Below, in pieces: positions 25,571-34,049 of a stretch of 64,000 nucleotides of DNA. The stretch lies in assembly GCF_001649575.2 (NCBI RefSeq), contig NC_051444.1:24833444-24897443 (forward strand), read 5' to 3'. Origin of the DNA: Kryptolebias marmoratus (Eukaryota > Chordata > Actinopteri > Cyprinodontiformes > Rivulidae). The notes under the pieces are model-generated. The model ran no database searches and was not told the origin of the DNA. It saw only the letters and a list, made by a program, of their open reading frames with translations. Position 1 is the first letter of the stretch; every line of letters starts with the position of its first letter. Both the position numbers and the translations under genes were made by a program.

Positions 25571-28240
25571 AGTTAAATGAGGAGCTGAAGCAGAATCTGA
25601 AGAACACCATGGTGAAGAAGTATGGAACAGAAGAGAAAGACAATGAGCAGATCACCAAGGCTGTAGACAAGCTGCAGCAAGAGGTAAGTGGAAAAGATGA
25701 ATGGATTTCTACAGGGTAAGAGTTGGTCTTCATCATGAACTTTGCTTGTGGTTGTCTGTTTCATAATCCTCTGCTAACCAGGAAATCTGGGAATTTACCT
25801 TCTTGTTATGTCAAACGTAATGTTGGCTTTTAAATAGGAGTCACAAATAAGGTTTTTCCACTCGAGAGGTTCCAGTGCTAGACCAGGGCCAACTGAGAGT
25901 TGCATCGTTACGTCACATTAAACACCTCTTCCAGTAAATGATTGATGCTCCTTGTGTTGTATTCTGGGTTTTTGCAGAGGATCACAGAGAAGAGAGACAC
26001 TTTATCTTTACAAATCACAGGGTTTGGGTCATTTTTCCTGCAAACAGGTGTCTTAATCTCTCACCTGTCTGTCTTATAAACTCCTGTTTTCCTTGTGAGC
26101 CCTATGCCCACTGGCGTTTCTGATCCCCAATCAGAAACGCTGCTGAGAATGGGAATCGCACACAGCTTCATCAGGATCCCAGCGTGTGGATAAAAGAGTA
26201 AAAGTGAAACTAACTTAAGATTTTTAAACATGGCGCTCACAACATTTTGACTGGTTGGTGGTCTCTGTGAGCCCGCCTCCAGCTCCTGACAAAAACGATT
26301 CTTTGCTCTGGCCCAGCAAAGAGTTAGCAGCGTTTTCTTTGGCGCTGGAGTAGAAGCTTACAGTCCTGGAAACAGACAGTCGGTGCTGAGCGAGCTCTGG
26401 CTCAGGTTTAGCTCTGGAACCCGTTTGAAGAAGGAAAAACAAAACAGTGGTTTATTGATTGGACAGCATTTTCCTGAAGCATTATTCTACCAAATTAGAG
26501 AGTTTGGCATTTGGGCAAAACCACAACTCTACCTTTAACCTGATGCACTTATTCACACTACAGGGTTTTTAATCTTGCTTTTTTTCCCTGCAATTTGTCA
26601 GCAGACTGCCAGGCCTCTTTTTCCTGGTTCCTGAAGACTTTTCACCTCTCATGAGAGGTTTCTTCAGCTCAAATGTTAACTGTAAACTTCAGTATTAGTG
26701 TATGTCACACATACCCGTGCATGATCACAGCACTCTGTAACAACCATTCAGAGACAGCTTGGGAAACAGGTCAAAGGTTAAAGGCATTGACACAGTGTGG
26801 GCAGCATTGTTCCTAATGTAACTGGACATCTGGATGATGCTCCACTGGAATGTCAATCTACGGGGGTTTCACTCCGACACACACACTGCTTACAGCATCT
26901 CACTGTCAGGTATGATGGGATACTACGAAAGGTCTTGTGCCAATGGTCTTATGGTTTTAATTCTGTGCCCATTGTGTTCATTAAGATGAATCAAAGAAAG
27001 ATCCGAACGGGGAAAATGACAAACCTGGCTCTGTCCATGTAATACACACCTCGGTGGCTAATCCAGATAAAACGAAAGTATCAAAATTACACTTTGTGGT
27101 ATTCCAGGCGTTAGAATCTGCCAGAGTAAAGAAATTCATAGATATCAGGGTTGGATATTTGATAGAGCTGGAGGAGACTATTTTTTTTCCCAAAGATTTT
27201 GCTAAGAAATGGAGGGTTGTAATGTGGTCTATAATTTATGAGATTCCCAGGTTTTGTCAGGTAGAAGTAACTGAAACCAGTTTGAGGCATTAGGAAACAA
27301 AACCTGTCAAGGATTTTATGCTCTTCAGAATGATTGGGCATAGAAAAAGGAGCAAATCAAAGTCTCAGCCTTGACGAATAAACCATCGGGGTGGGTCTGT
27401 GAGGGTGAATGTTGAGCAGCTGATAGTAAAACAAAACAAAAAGGTATTCTGCCAAGAATACGCTTACTGTCAGTTTTCATATTTGGGTAGTAATGGTTCT
27501 CTTATTTGAGCATAAGAAGGCAAAAACATCTGTTTTCTTCAAAACATTAAATATTCTTTGTGCAAGTTGCACTTGATTTGATTTATTCCAAGTGTCCCAC
27601 TAATTCACCTAATCCTTCATTGTGAAGTTGTACCATCGCGGTCCTCCATTTAAAAGTAAAATGTGCTGTTCTTTAACACGTCCATCAGTTTAAGTGCTGC
27701 GGCAGCCACAATTCATCCGACTGGGGCGAGAGCGTGTGGATTCACTCGGCCTCTTCGCAAGGCAGGAGCGTGCCCGACAGCTGCTGCAAGACTAAAATGG
27801 AGTTTTGCGGCAAAAGGGACCACCCCTCCAACATCTACAAGGTGGAGGTATGTGCTCAACGTCCATGTTTCTGTCATTTGGCAAGTATTTCAGTGTGGAG
27901 TTTTGTGGTGCGAGGGTTGCAGAAGTGTATATTAATAACGTTTGTTTGTAGTGGGACGTCAAGAGACGCAAACATGAAGACGCTGTTTGTTTTTTCATTT
28001 AGGGGGGCTGCATCACTAAACTGGAGAAATTCATCCTGGACCATCTGAAGATTATTGGAGCCGTGGGCATTGGGATTGCTTGTGTACAGGTGAGCGAAGA
28101 ACTCCTCGGCATAAAACAAAAAAAAGCCTCTAAAATAAACATAATAACTTATGTTTTGCTTCCCTCCGTCCGCTCCCCAGATCTTTGGAATGGTGTTTAC
28201 ATGCTGCCTTTATCGAAATCTAAAGGCAGAGCCGTACTAA
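6602..28240 (+). CDS. cd151: CD151 tetraspanin, spliced coding sequence (7 coding exons, 255 aa)
   Basis: Join 6602-6685, 10911-11102, 20849-20923, 25573-25683, 27689-27847, 28003-28089, 28181-28240. All junctions are GT-AG and phase 0, and the product is 255 aa (human CD151 is 253). Seen: four hydrophobic segments (about 17-40, 57-80, 91-113, 224-245), a small loop (41-56), and a large loop (114-223) with CCG at 157-159, paired C186/C187, C194 and C210, which is the six-cysteine tetraspanin pattern. Cysteines 11, 15, 79, 80, 244 and 245 match the palmitoylated positions of human CD151. N162-S-S is a glycosylation sequon, and YRNL at 247-250 is a YxxPhi endocytic signal. Known of the family: CD151 binds laminin-receptor integrins (alpha3beta1, alpha6beta1/beta4) at the cell surface and in basal adhesion sites. 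Human QRD, part of the integrin contact, is KRD here (196-198). Inference: functional orthologue. No stop or frameshift is seen. Confidence 0.95.
7569..7588. repeat. (GT)10 run
   Basis: A simple GT dinucleotide run in the intron after coding exon 1. Confidence 0.9.
7840..8540. repeat. Degraded dispersed repeat (family D, same type as 52180-53480)
   Basis: It begins with a 'gcacttttcaaagtg' motif followed by an A-rich stretch. Later come 'caggaagccagtttgag', 'gtaatgtgccctc', 'taggccagtgag' and 'caaaaatgacggtgaggtttctgacc', the order of blocks I associate with a common teleost repeat. It is decayed and non-coding. The class is uncertain. Confidence 0.4.
10402..10455. repeat. (TA)n(TG)n compound microsatellite
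   Basis: A short TA run passes into about 21 TG units. Confidence 0.97.
10488..10620. repeat. L2-like non-LTR element tail fragment
   Basis: Starts 'gtccatccatccattttcttta' (positions 10488-10509) and later has 'cacaacaattcccacactca'. This order is common in fish L2-type tails. It is short and decayed. Confidence 0.35.
10911..11102 (+). CDS. cd151: cd151 coding exon 2: TM1 end, small loop, TM2 (aa 29-92)
   Basis: The acceptor TCTCTCAG ends at 10910 and the donor GTAAGA begins at 11103. It encodes 64 residues from LAGG to LLQV. It carries the end of TM1, the short extracellular loop with the highly CD151-specific run [13 protein letters not shown]2, and the cytosolic [11 protein letters not shown] with Cys79/Cys80. 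The choice of GTAAGA rather than the GT three bases upstream keeps Val92 and the next exon in frame. Confidence 0.95.
11588..11940 (+). mobile_element. TIR-type repeat fragment carrying a MADF-like reading frame
   Basis: The left end 'tgctttccgcactatagggc' followed by 'ggattataagacgcac' is the kind of terminal sequence found in abundant vertebrate MITEs. Inside, ATG at 11744 opens a frame of 60 codons whose segment [20 protein letters not shown] resembles the start of a MADF domain (hydrophobic 'LI..V....LYD......Y' pattern), a DNA-binding domain often carried by PIF/Harbinger-type elements. The frame ends at 11924-11926 with no matching right end seen, so this is a truncated relic, not a working gene. 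Confidence 0.5.
12000..12356. mobile_element. Truncated Tc1-like transposon, one end only
   Basis: Ends in 'gtatgtaaacttctggcttc' and CAACTG at 12356, the inverted terminal repeat type of fish Tc1 elements. Preceding sequence ('cacatccacaggtgtgtctc', 'cctatcagaagcttccagag') matches the Tc1 end region in kind. No partner terminal repeat was found upstream. Confidence 0.7.
16225..16250. repeat. Perfect 12-bp inverted repeat, 2-bp loop
   Basis: Arms AATATTATCCCT (16225-16236) and AGGGATAATATT (16239-16250) are separated by AA. Confidence 0.95.
17581..18168. mobile_element. TA-flanked MITE with CCATAATTTCCGGACTA ends
   Basis: The left end TACCATAATTTCCGGACTAT and right end TAGTCCGGAAAATATGGTA are inverted copies. 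A TA dinucleotide at 17581-17582 and at 18167-18168 fits a Tc1/mariner-like target duplication. An internal block 'gcggcttatagtccggtgc' (17633 on) recurs near 18061 as 'gcggcttttagtccggtgc'. There is no transposase frame. It is about 590 bp and lies inside the largest cd151 intron. Confidence 0.75.
19190..19640. mobile_element. DNA transposon relic, left end and internal part
   Basis: Begins 'cagttcctataaaaagtgtt' followed by 'cacctccttggatgttttct', a terminal sequence found in many fish genomes, and later has 'tccatcatcaagatatggaa' and 'agtgagagagaccaccaagg', internal blocks of the same kind of element. No right end and no intact frame. Superfamily not determined. Confidence 0.5.
20340..20535. 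repeat. L2-like non-LTR element tail
   Basis: Contains 'gcacgcggagaacaagcaga', 'gatttgaactcagtttcttc' and 'ttggcgtgaggccacagtga' followed by 'gcgccacaccacc'. This is the order seen in L2-type tails of fish (aligned as diverged copies, not exact). Confidence 0.4.
20849..20923 (+). CDS. cd151: cd151 coding exon 3: TM3 (aa 93-117)
   Basis: The acceptor follows a normal pyrimidine tract (TTTTTTTCTTTGTCTCCTCAG), and the donor GTAATC starts at 20924. It encodes 25 residues, YFVLLL through YYQQ, with Glu104 inside TM3, a polar residue typical of tetraspanins. It ends exactly where human CD151 passes into the large extracellular loop. Confidence 0.95.
21154..22672 (+). mobile_element. Decayed near full-length Tc1-like transposon with relic transposase
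   Basis: The left end at 21156 ('cagttggcaccagatgttta', 'catccactgtataaa') is the inverse of the right end ('tttatacagcgtatgtaaac', 'atctgcttttagctg') at 22670. The inverted similarity reaches about 170 bp inward. A TA precedes the left end; the right flank is TG, a mutated TA. The + strand between encodes recognisable transposase pieces broken by stops and frameshifts: VLWFDETK... with HGGGSIMFW (about 21850-22000), a TDPQQA equivalent of the NDPKHTS motif, and SHDLNPTK, then an end like '[15 protein letters not shown]'. A 66-bp foreign piece is inserted at 22421-22486. Known: the family moves by a DDE/D transposase into TA sites. This copy cannot be active. Confidence 0.9.
22421..22486. mobile_element. 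66-bp insertion nested in the Tc1-like element
   Basis: Begins with repeated TCAAG units, then 'aaatttatttatatagcact' and 'tttcagcaacaagg', a motif very common in fish repeats. It is flanked by TTGAAG on both sides (22415-22420 and 22487-22492), which looks like a target duplication. It interrupts the Tc1 right terminal region, so it arrived later. Confidence 0.6.
23000..23031. repeat. (CA)16 microsatellite
   Basis: A simple CA run in the intron after coding exon 3. Confidence 0.97.
24379..24396. repeat. (GT)9 run
   Basis: A simple GT dinucleotide run in the intron after coding exon 3. Confidence 0.9.
25526..25568 (+). repeat. (TG)21 microsatellite at a splice acceptor
   Basis: An unbroken TG run of 43 bases ends four bases before the acceptor AG of cd151 coding exon 4 (25571-25572). 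It takes the place of the usual pyrimidine tract. In RNA it is a UG repeat, the binding sequence of TDP-43 and CELF-type proteins. Confidence 0.97.
25573..25683 (+). CDS. cd151: cd151 coding exon 4: first part of large extracellular loop (aa 118-154)
   Basis: The exon follows ...TGTGTGTACAG at 25572 and ends at donor GTAAGT (25684). It encodes 37 residues from [10 protein letters not shown] to DKLQQE, predicted helical (the A and B helices of the loop), with the conserved AVDKLQQE just before the CCG exon. The reading frame and ends are fixed by phase-0 neighbours. The acceptor is unusual because a TG repeat replaces the pyrimidine tract. Confidence 0.94.
25684..27688 (+). other. cd151 intron between coding exons 4 and 5 (2,005 bp)
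   Basis: Non-coding. It contains an 11-bp perfect inverted repeat (26114-26140), a short foldback-like motif near 26610-26660, and 26690-27420, which has the look of an old repeat but which I could not place in a family. I see no exon between 25684 and 27688. Confidence 0.85.
26114..26140. repeat. Perfect 11-bp inverted repeat, 5-bp loop
   Basis: GCGTTTCTGAT (26114-26124) and ATCAGAAACGC (26130-26140) with loop CCCCA. Confidence 0.95.
27689..27847 (+). CDS. cd151: cd151 coding exon 5: CCG motif and integrin-contact region (aa 155-207)
   Basis: The acceptor CCATCAG ends at 27688 and the donor GTATGT starts at 27848. It encodes [12 protein letters not shown], then PDSCCK, then [15 protein letters not shown]. 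This gives the tetraspanin CCG motif (157-159), a sequon at N162, the SCC pair (186-187), C194, and KRD at 196-198. The equivalent human residues are QRD (194-196), needed for stable alpha3beta1 association. The HPSNIYKVE run is very close to human CD151 and separates this gene from other tetraspanins. Confidence 0.95.
28003..28089 (+). CDS. cd151: cd151 coding exon 6: last loop cysteine and TM4 start (aa 208-236)
   Basis: The acceptor TTTCATTTAG ends at 28002 and the donor GTGAGC starts at 28090. It encodes 29 residues beginning GGC (C210 is the sixth loop cysteine) and running into [11 protein letters not shown], the fourth membrane segment. The upstream intron is only 155 bp and the downstream one 91 bp, much shorter than the others. 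Confidence 0.95.
28181..28240 (+). CDS. cd151: cd151 coding exon 7: TM4 end and cytosolic tail (aa 237-255, stop)
   Basis: The acceptor CTCCCCAG ends at 28180. It encodes [19 protein letters not shown] and TAA (28238-28240). Cys244/Cys245 are in the palmitoylation position, and YRNL (247-250) is a YxxPhi adaptor-binding motif equivalent to human YRSL. The tail ends in Tyr as in the human protein. Confidence 0.95.
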   Translation: MFGMVFTCCLYRNLKAEPY

Positions 28241-29304
28241 AAGGCGCAGAGGAGGAAAAGCGTGTGGGTGAAGGAGGTAACCTCTTCATGGCGTGCTCAT
28301 GCTCAAATGGCTCATAGGTTCTTTCTTTGCTTTGGGCACTGGGGTAGGAAAAAAAAATGGCGAGGAATTAAATTGCACATCTAAGGATCTCATTTTAGAA
28401 AACAAAGGATGAAAAAAAACCATTACAAAGATTTTTTTAAAGTAATTAGACCCTTGGATTGCAATCTCAGCTACATCTTCAAGATCACGGCACGTCAAGA
28501 AAAGGCCTCAGCCGGAAAGTGATGAGAATTTTAACACAGACTGTTTAAATTAGAGTAGAATAGCCTCCTTGGGACTAAGCATTGTAGTTTTTTGCTCTGC
28601 ACTGGCTCCCACACTGAATGAACCAGTTGGTACTCCAAAGAAATGAGTAAAAATCAGTCGAGTTAAAGTGTCACACTGCAGAAAATGTTCATCCTGTTAA
28701 CACTAGCTTTTCTGTTCTAACTTTGGAGCGACTTCTCGGTTCCAGCAAGCTTTTTATGCCCACACTAACCACAAAGTTATGCATTTCAAGCCTGCTCGTT
28801 AAAGTGGCCTTTTTAACTTTTTATGTTTCGTAAATGACCATTTACTGTAACACCACAGGTGCTTTCTTTTTAAAGCTACTCATTGCAAAGTATGAAATCG
28901 GACCTAAAAAAAAAAGGTTACCACGAACTGTATCAATCGGTGCAGTTTAAGAGTTTACTCCAGTAGTTTCCCAGATATATTGAATATGCAATTCTGAAAT
29001 GCGGGTCCACACTCAGTGTAAACAAAGCACTCCAACCACGCGTAAGCTTGAGTCACGTGATTATCCTGCGTTAGGCTGGGTGTAGTCTGTGTTGGTGAAC
29101 AGATAGTGTAGATTTGTAATATTTAACATTTGACCCATTTTCAGTCACTTCGGCTCTCTTTGTAGGTAAACAAATCCGTGTCTGAGTTTTTTTTTTTATT
29201 TTAGGTACTCATTAACCATTGTGATAAGTAAAATGGTGTACATATTTTTATTAGTTTTATTTTTTTGTCCAGTCCTCATGACTTTGCAATGAGTACCTTT
29301 TTTA

Positions 29305-29912
29305 AAGGGATAGTCTGAACATTTTTGAAGCGGTGTTAAAAAGCTAGGCTAATGGCTAGCCAAACGAGGGCTCGTTTTTATGGTTTGTTTTAGTATCATA
29401 TTGGTGTTGGTAAGAGGGGATGGGTAAAGAACCCATGTGAGCGGCGGCCTCGTAGGTGGGCCTACGGCTCTCATCCGGAAGACACTGAGCTTTTATTCAA
29501 GCCTTTGTGTCCCTTGGATGATGGACACGAGGGCTGAAGCACTTAGGGTTCTAAGGTCCATGTAGGGTTCCACCAGAATTCTCTCTCTTTGGCTTCTCAG
29601 AGCCAAACAATAACCTAAACTGAACAGTGTCATGCAAAAGTGTAGAGGTTTATTATGAGCCGATGTAGCATATTGTTTCTGTGAGAGTTGTTTTATAATA
29701 CTAAAAATCAAATAATAAGAAGAAAACAAAAAAAAAACAGGCCCTCGTTTTGCTCGCCGTTAGCCCAGCCTGTATGATGACGTATGGGCCTTTCTTCATA
29801 CTTTGTTCTCCGTGACTGATGTCACACCTGATGAGGTACTAACTACTGATAACTATTTGGTCCGAACATCACTTCAAATATGACCAGACTGTCCATTTCT
29901 GGGGTTGTATTT
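29305..29912. mobile_element. Family B foldback MITE, copy 1 (in the cd151 3' UTR)
   Basis: The left arm ('gggatagtctgaacattttt', then 'gctaggctaatggctagcca' and 'acgagggc') is the inverse of the right arm ('gccctcgttttgctcg', 'ccgttagcccagcctg' ... 'ggtccgaacatcacttcaaa'). The left arm has lost its middle part. Related copies lie at 45994-46165 and 57137-57835. There is no coding sequence. Confidence 0.65.
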
Positions 29913-30355
29913 CTTGTCTTTATTGCCTTAAGTGTCTTGTTTTTGTTTGACAACTTGAATTATAATTGTACCCAAATCTGATCACCTTCATACTGCTTTG
30001 ATGTGTAAGAGCAGCTTTTAATTAAGAGATTCTTATAACTGTGTTACTGATACACGCAAACAGCGTCATCACAAGAAACTGCCTTCTGTTTTTTTTATTT
30101 TTTTACTGCCTCTTTTTATATACTTATGCCAAAGTTACTACTTGTCAGAATAAATCTACTGTACTCTGTCACATAGCTACTGTACTGATCATTTTACAAT
30201 GTTTTTCTTAAATTAATAGTTTTCTCACTGTTATATAAGACTAGTTGGAAATTATATTCCCACACTGTCAGTAATGATTCTTTCTAATTTGCCTAAAGGA
30301 CAGCACTGAAATATTAAGGCTGTGTTGTTTTTGTTTTTTGCAATATTTCAGTTTG

Positions 30356-30361
30356 AATAAA
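30356..30361 (+). terminator. cd151: Candidate cd151 polyadenylation signal AATAAA
   Basis: AATAAA at 30356-30361 is followed 20-45 bases on by a T/G-rich stretch (TGCTGTGTTTGGTCTC), the usual layout of a cleavage site. Another AATAAA at 30149-30154 has a weaker downstream element. Confidence 0.5.
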
Positions 30362-30380
30362 CACTGATCCACCTCTGCTT

Positions 30381-31945
30381 CTGCTGTGTTTGGTCTCAAT
30401 GGGATTCACAAGGTAAATACAACGTGTCAAATATTTGAATAAGAGGAGACAAAAGCACAACACAAAAACCTTCAGGTCGCGCTTTTCAGGTCATGCCATC
30501 CACAAAACTGCAGAAATAAAGCATTGTCTGTATAAAGACACAGCCACGTGCCCAGAACCAGTGGCCCCTACACAATTGGCAGCAGCTTACAGGTACATTA
30601 GTGTATTAAGCAGAAGGCAATTCCCTAATGTTACAGCGGCACTGTGTTGTTGTAAAGCCGCTGTGGGATGTGAGCCATATTTCCGACAGCTGATCTGTAA
30701 GTGTATTATGGTCTGTAATGGGAGTTTCTCTGTTGTCGGGTACAAGGCTGAGTTGTCTCAGCCGAGGCGTCGTTAAGAGTGACTGTGCGTCGGGGTCGTT
30801 GCAGCCGACAGCAGTAGGTGCTGTGCGCAAACACAAGGGGGCAGCACTCACCAGGCTTTCACTGCTACGACGCCATGGTGTGGGGAAACAGCTGGTTTGT
30901 GTGTGTGTGTGAGCAAAACACCCGGAGGTTATTTTAAAACTCCCCCTCTCCTCCCCAACTCACTCACTCAATTCTAAACCACAGGTAAGAACGGATGGCA
31001 GAAAATTAGATAAACAGGATCCCAAATCAAATAGAAACAGGGGGCGATTTTCGGTGTTTCTAAGAGAACCATGTCAGATTTGTGAAACATTTTATTTCAT
31101 ATCATGCTTGTCAATAAAATAAACAGAAAGGAAGTTAAATGGGAGCAAGCCAGTTTGCTGCTTCAGGCTTTGAAAAGATATCTGCTAAGACTTTAAGAGG
31201 ACAGCTGTTTTGCCGTTAATGACTGCCGGCTGAGTTACATTTCCCCTCTCTGTGCAGCAGCCACATGTGGTGGAGCCACACTGCAGGAATCAGTGGTCAT
31301 GCTACCCTTCAAAGTGCTCTCACAGCACACCTTGTAAAAGCTGAGTCACGGCCGGCAAAATGAGCGGATCGCTTTCACCAACGTGGATTCGGTCGCTATT
31401 TACAGTTAAGTAGCTGAACACGTGGCAGATTTTTTTTGTTTGACGGAGGCACTTTTCCAACGAGCAGAAGCGTCTGTCGTCTGCTGAGTTTGACCTAAAG
31501 TAGGTGACAGAAATGATGACAACCCTTTGTGTTCCAAGCAAATGCATGCTGCCGAAAAATAAATGAATAAAAAATCCTCAGCCTTTTGACCGCCTAACAG
31601 GCTTCCTTACAGTGACAGCCTGCATGCAGGCCAAACACGAGGCGTATGCTAATAATGCCAGCGCATGACATTTCCAAAATATCTTCTCCGCTTCTCTTTC
31701 TAAGCAGTTCTCCATTCGGTGCACGTCGCCTGCGGCATCTTTGCCTGTTTGGTTGCATCCAGCAGAGAGACCTGCTGGTTTTGGTCCAGAGGGGAAAGGG
31801 CTTTTAACCCCCACCCTCCCCCTCACCTTCCACCTTTTACCTGGGAGGGGAGGTGATTTCCGTCCCTGCAGGAGCAAAAGCTGTTCTGCAGCTGGTGACA
31901 GGGGGAGGGACGCATCTTTCAGGGTTCAGAAACCTGGGTTTAATC
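30381..31945. other. Intergenic, no gene recognised
   Basis: Mixed composition with several CpG-containing patches (30540-30900, 31700-31900). The frames present have no family I recognise and no splice-site support. I see no RNA gene. Confidence 0.6.
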
Positions 31946-32450
31946 TACAACCCCGATTCCGAAAGAGTTGGGACGTTGCGTGAAATATAAATAAAAATAA
32001 AACGAAATGATCGGCAAATCTCAAACCCATTGGTAATTCACAAGGGAACATGGTAAACAAATGAAATGTTGAAACCAAGAAATTAAACCATTTTTCAAAA
32101 GAAAAGGGTAATTTTGAGTTTGATAGCGGCAACGCAGCTTCAAAATGTGGGATGGAGGCAACAAAAAAGTAAAAGTAAGTGGTACAAATAAGTAAAGCAG
32201 CTGGAGGAGCGTTTTGCTACTAATTATGTTAATTGAAAAAAAATGTTAATTCCTTTAAAATTTACTGAGGCAAAGAGGAGAACTGTCCTGTGGTCAAACA
32301 AATGAAATTTAGAATTTTGGGGGGGAAAGAGGAGAGGAACCGTCCAGCCTGTTATCAGCACACGGTTCAAAGGCCTGCCTCTCTGATGGTATGGGGATAC
32401 ATTAGTGCCACACATCTGGAGAGGCACCATTAATGCAAAAAAGTACAAAT
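31946..32450. mobile_element. Truncated DNA element, 'AAAGAGTTGGGACG' end family, copy 1
   Basis: Starts 'tacaaccccgattccgaaag' then 'agttgggacgttgcg'. The middle ('agtggtacaaataagtaaag', 'cagctggaggagcgtttt') and 3' part ('gcctgcctctctgatggtat') match the longer copy at 35415-36735. It lacks most of the interior and the right end. Confidence 0.7.
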
Positions 32451-32672
32451 GTTCTTCTTACCAGAACACTTTTCTTTTGTTGCTTGTCTAATATTAATCA
32501 CAGTCTTTGTGATAATTGCCTAAAAATAAACATGATCAAATGATAAAAAAATAATAATACATTTTTACAGTTGCAATCAGGACGTTATAGCCTGCTAAAT
32601 CAGAGCTGTTAGGTGAATAGAGGCTAAACATAATGTGGTCTCTGGTCATTTCACTTTTGTTTGAGCCTGTGG

Positions 32673-32673
<1 letters not shown>

Positions 32674-32713
<40 letters not shown>
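32674..32713. repeat. (GT)n(GA)n microsatellite
   Basis: About 15 GT units followed by a short GA run. Confidence 0.95.
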
Positions 32714-32714
<1 letters not shown>

Positions 32715-34049
32715 ACAAGGAAGTGTGTATGTTGGGGTAACAAATGAAATCTTGCGTCTGTAGATGGCAGCAACACTCTTGGTCAATCTGTCTCAATAAA
32801 ATGGGAAAAAAAGCCGTTTGTCTCGGCTGTCAAAAGCTGCCAGCAGAAATAGAAATTAATTGGAATATCAGGTGTGAAGGGGGAAAAAAAAATCACTGTA
32901 ATAGTGTGTATAAAAAAAGTCATCTTCAGATCTTACATACTTATTAGAAGGTGCAGACTAATGTGTGCTTAGAAAATCTCTATACATATTTAAATTATGT
33001 CATAATTTAAAGGTATAAGATCAACCAGATTCAAGTAAACAGTTCAGTTAATAAAGCAGCTTTTATTTCACGTACTTGAAATTCATGAGTCAGTGGGTGA
33101 TATACAGTACTTCAAAGAATTCTAGGCCCTTAAGTACTTTTTTACATGGTTAATAACAGTGTTTTAAAGTGCTGACTTATTCGAGGTGAGTGAAAGGACA
33201 ATGCTGATTACTGTGTGAGTCATTTACATTTCCTCCAGTTTGAGGGTGACTGGACTGGCTCGGCTAAGTAAGCCTCGGCAGCTTTCAAGCCCCTCATCCC
33301 CTCNNNNNNNNNNNNNNNNNNNNNNNNNNNNNNNNNNNNNNNNNNNNNNNNNNNNNNNNNNNNNNNNNNNNNNNNNNNNNNNNNNNNNNNNNNNNNNNNN
33401 NNNNNNNNNNNNNNNNNNNNNNNNNNNNNNNNNNNNNNNNNNNNNNNNNNNNNNNNNNNNNNNNNNNNNNNNNNNNNNNNNNNNNNNNNNNNNNNNNNNC
33501 TCCCCTCCCCGCACCCCCCGCCCTTCTGTCACTCACGCGCTCATTCAGGCTCAGTTCGGCCCCGGCTCGGCCCCCCTGAAGCGTAACGCTTCAACATCTG
33601 GCTTCCCGTCCTCACCGTCTTCTAGGTCACATCCCAGTTAGGCCTCCTTCAAGGTGGCTCGACGAGGCGGATTTTTGATGTTACCCTGGGAGATCCGGTG
33701 TTGTGTCTGAGAGCAGGGGGGTATTAACCTTGCCGTGGCAGAAGGGTTGCAGCTGGAGATGGGAAACGAGGCGAGGGTGAGGTCACCGTCCACATAAAAA
33801 AATCCTCTGCATGTGACATTATCTGAGTGCTGCGCCACAAGAACAAAACAGGACATGTGTCGGTTTTCCATTTGGAGATGATACGTTAGAACCTGGTGTG
33901 CGTTTCTGATTGTACGATTGGAGGTAAAATAATTTTTTTATATATTGCCAGTGTTTGAAGTGACTGTAACTTAGTCGAGTAACTGTGTGCTGCGATAATA
34001 TAACCATTCGCACTGAGCTAGTTTTTTTGTTTTTAACTCATTTTTACAA
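32714..34049. other. Intergenic, includes the assembly gap
   Basis: Nothing coding is seen. 33090-33150 ('tcaaagaattctaggccctt') may be the outer end of a family A copy. 33500-33640 is C-rich with an 8-bp inverted repeat around 33577-33593. Reading frames crossing the N run are artefacts. Confidence 0.6.
33304..33499. other. Assembly gap (196 N)
   Basis: A run of N. Both flanks are C-rich low-complexity sequence ('cccctcatcccctc' and 'ctcccctccccgcacccccc'), which suggests a C-rich tandem repeat that failed to assemble. Confidence 0.99.

Larger units (their letters stand above)
20924..25572 (+). other. cd151 intron between coding exons 3 and 4 (4,649 bp)
   Basis: Holds a near full-length decayed Tc1-like transposon (21154-22672), an AC microsatellite (23000-23031), a GT run (24379-24396) and, at its 3' end, the (TG)n run that abuts the splice acceptor. 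23040-24370 and 24400-25500 are ordinary AT-rich intron sequence with nothing else I recognise. Confidence 0.85.
28241..30380 (+). other. cd151: Probable cd151 3' untranslated region
   Basis: About 2.1 kb from the stop codon to the best poly(A) signal. It has no further exon-like sequence. It contains a family B foldback repeat (about 29305-29912). The extent is inferred from the poly(A) signal alone; a shorter form ending after the signal at 30149-30154 is also possible. Confidence 0.5.

Noticed and set aside
26690..27420. Possible extra cd151 exon or gene fragment
   Set aside because: The frames have no tetraspanin similarity, and the exon chain is complete and in frame without them. Probably an old repeat I could not classify.
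33224..33641. Long frames around 33.3 kb
   Set aside because: They run through unknown bases (N) and have no sequence support.
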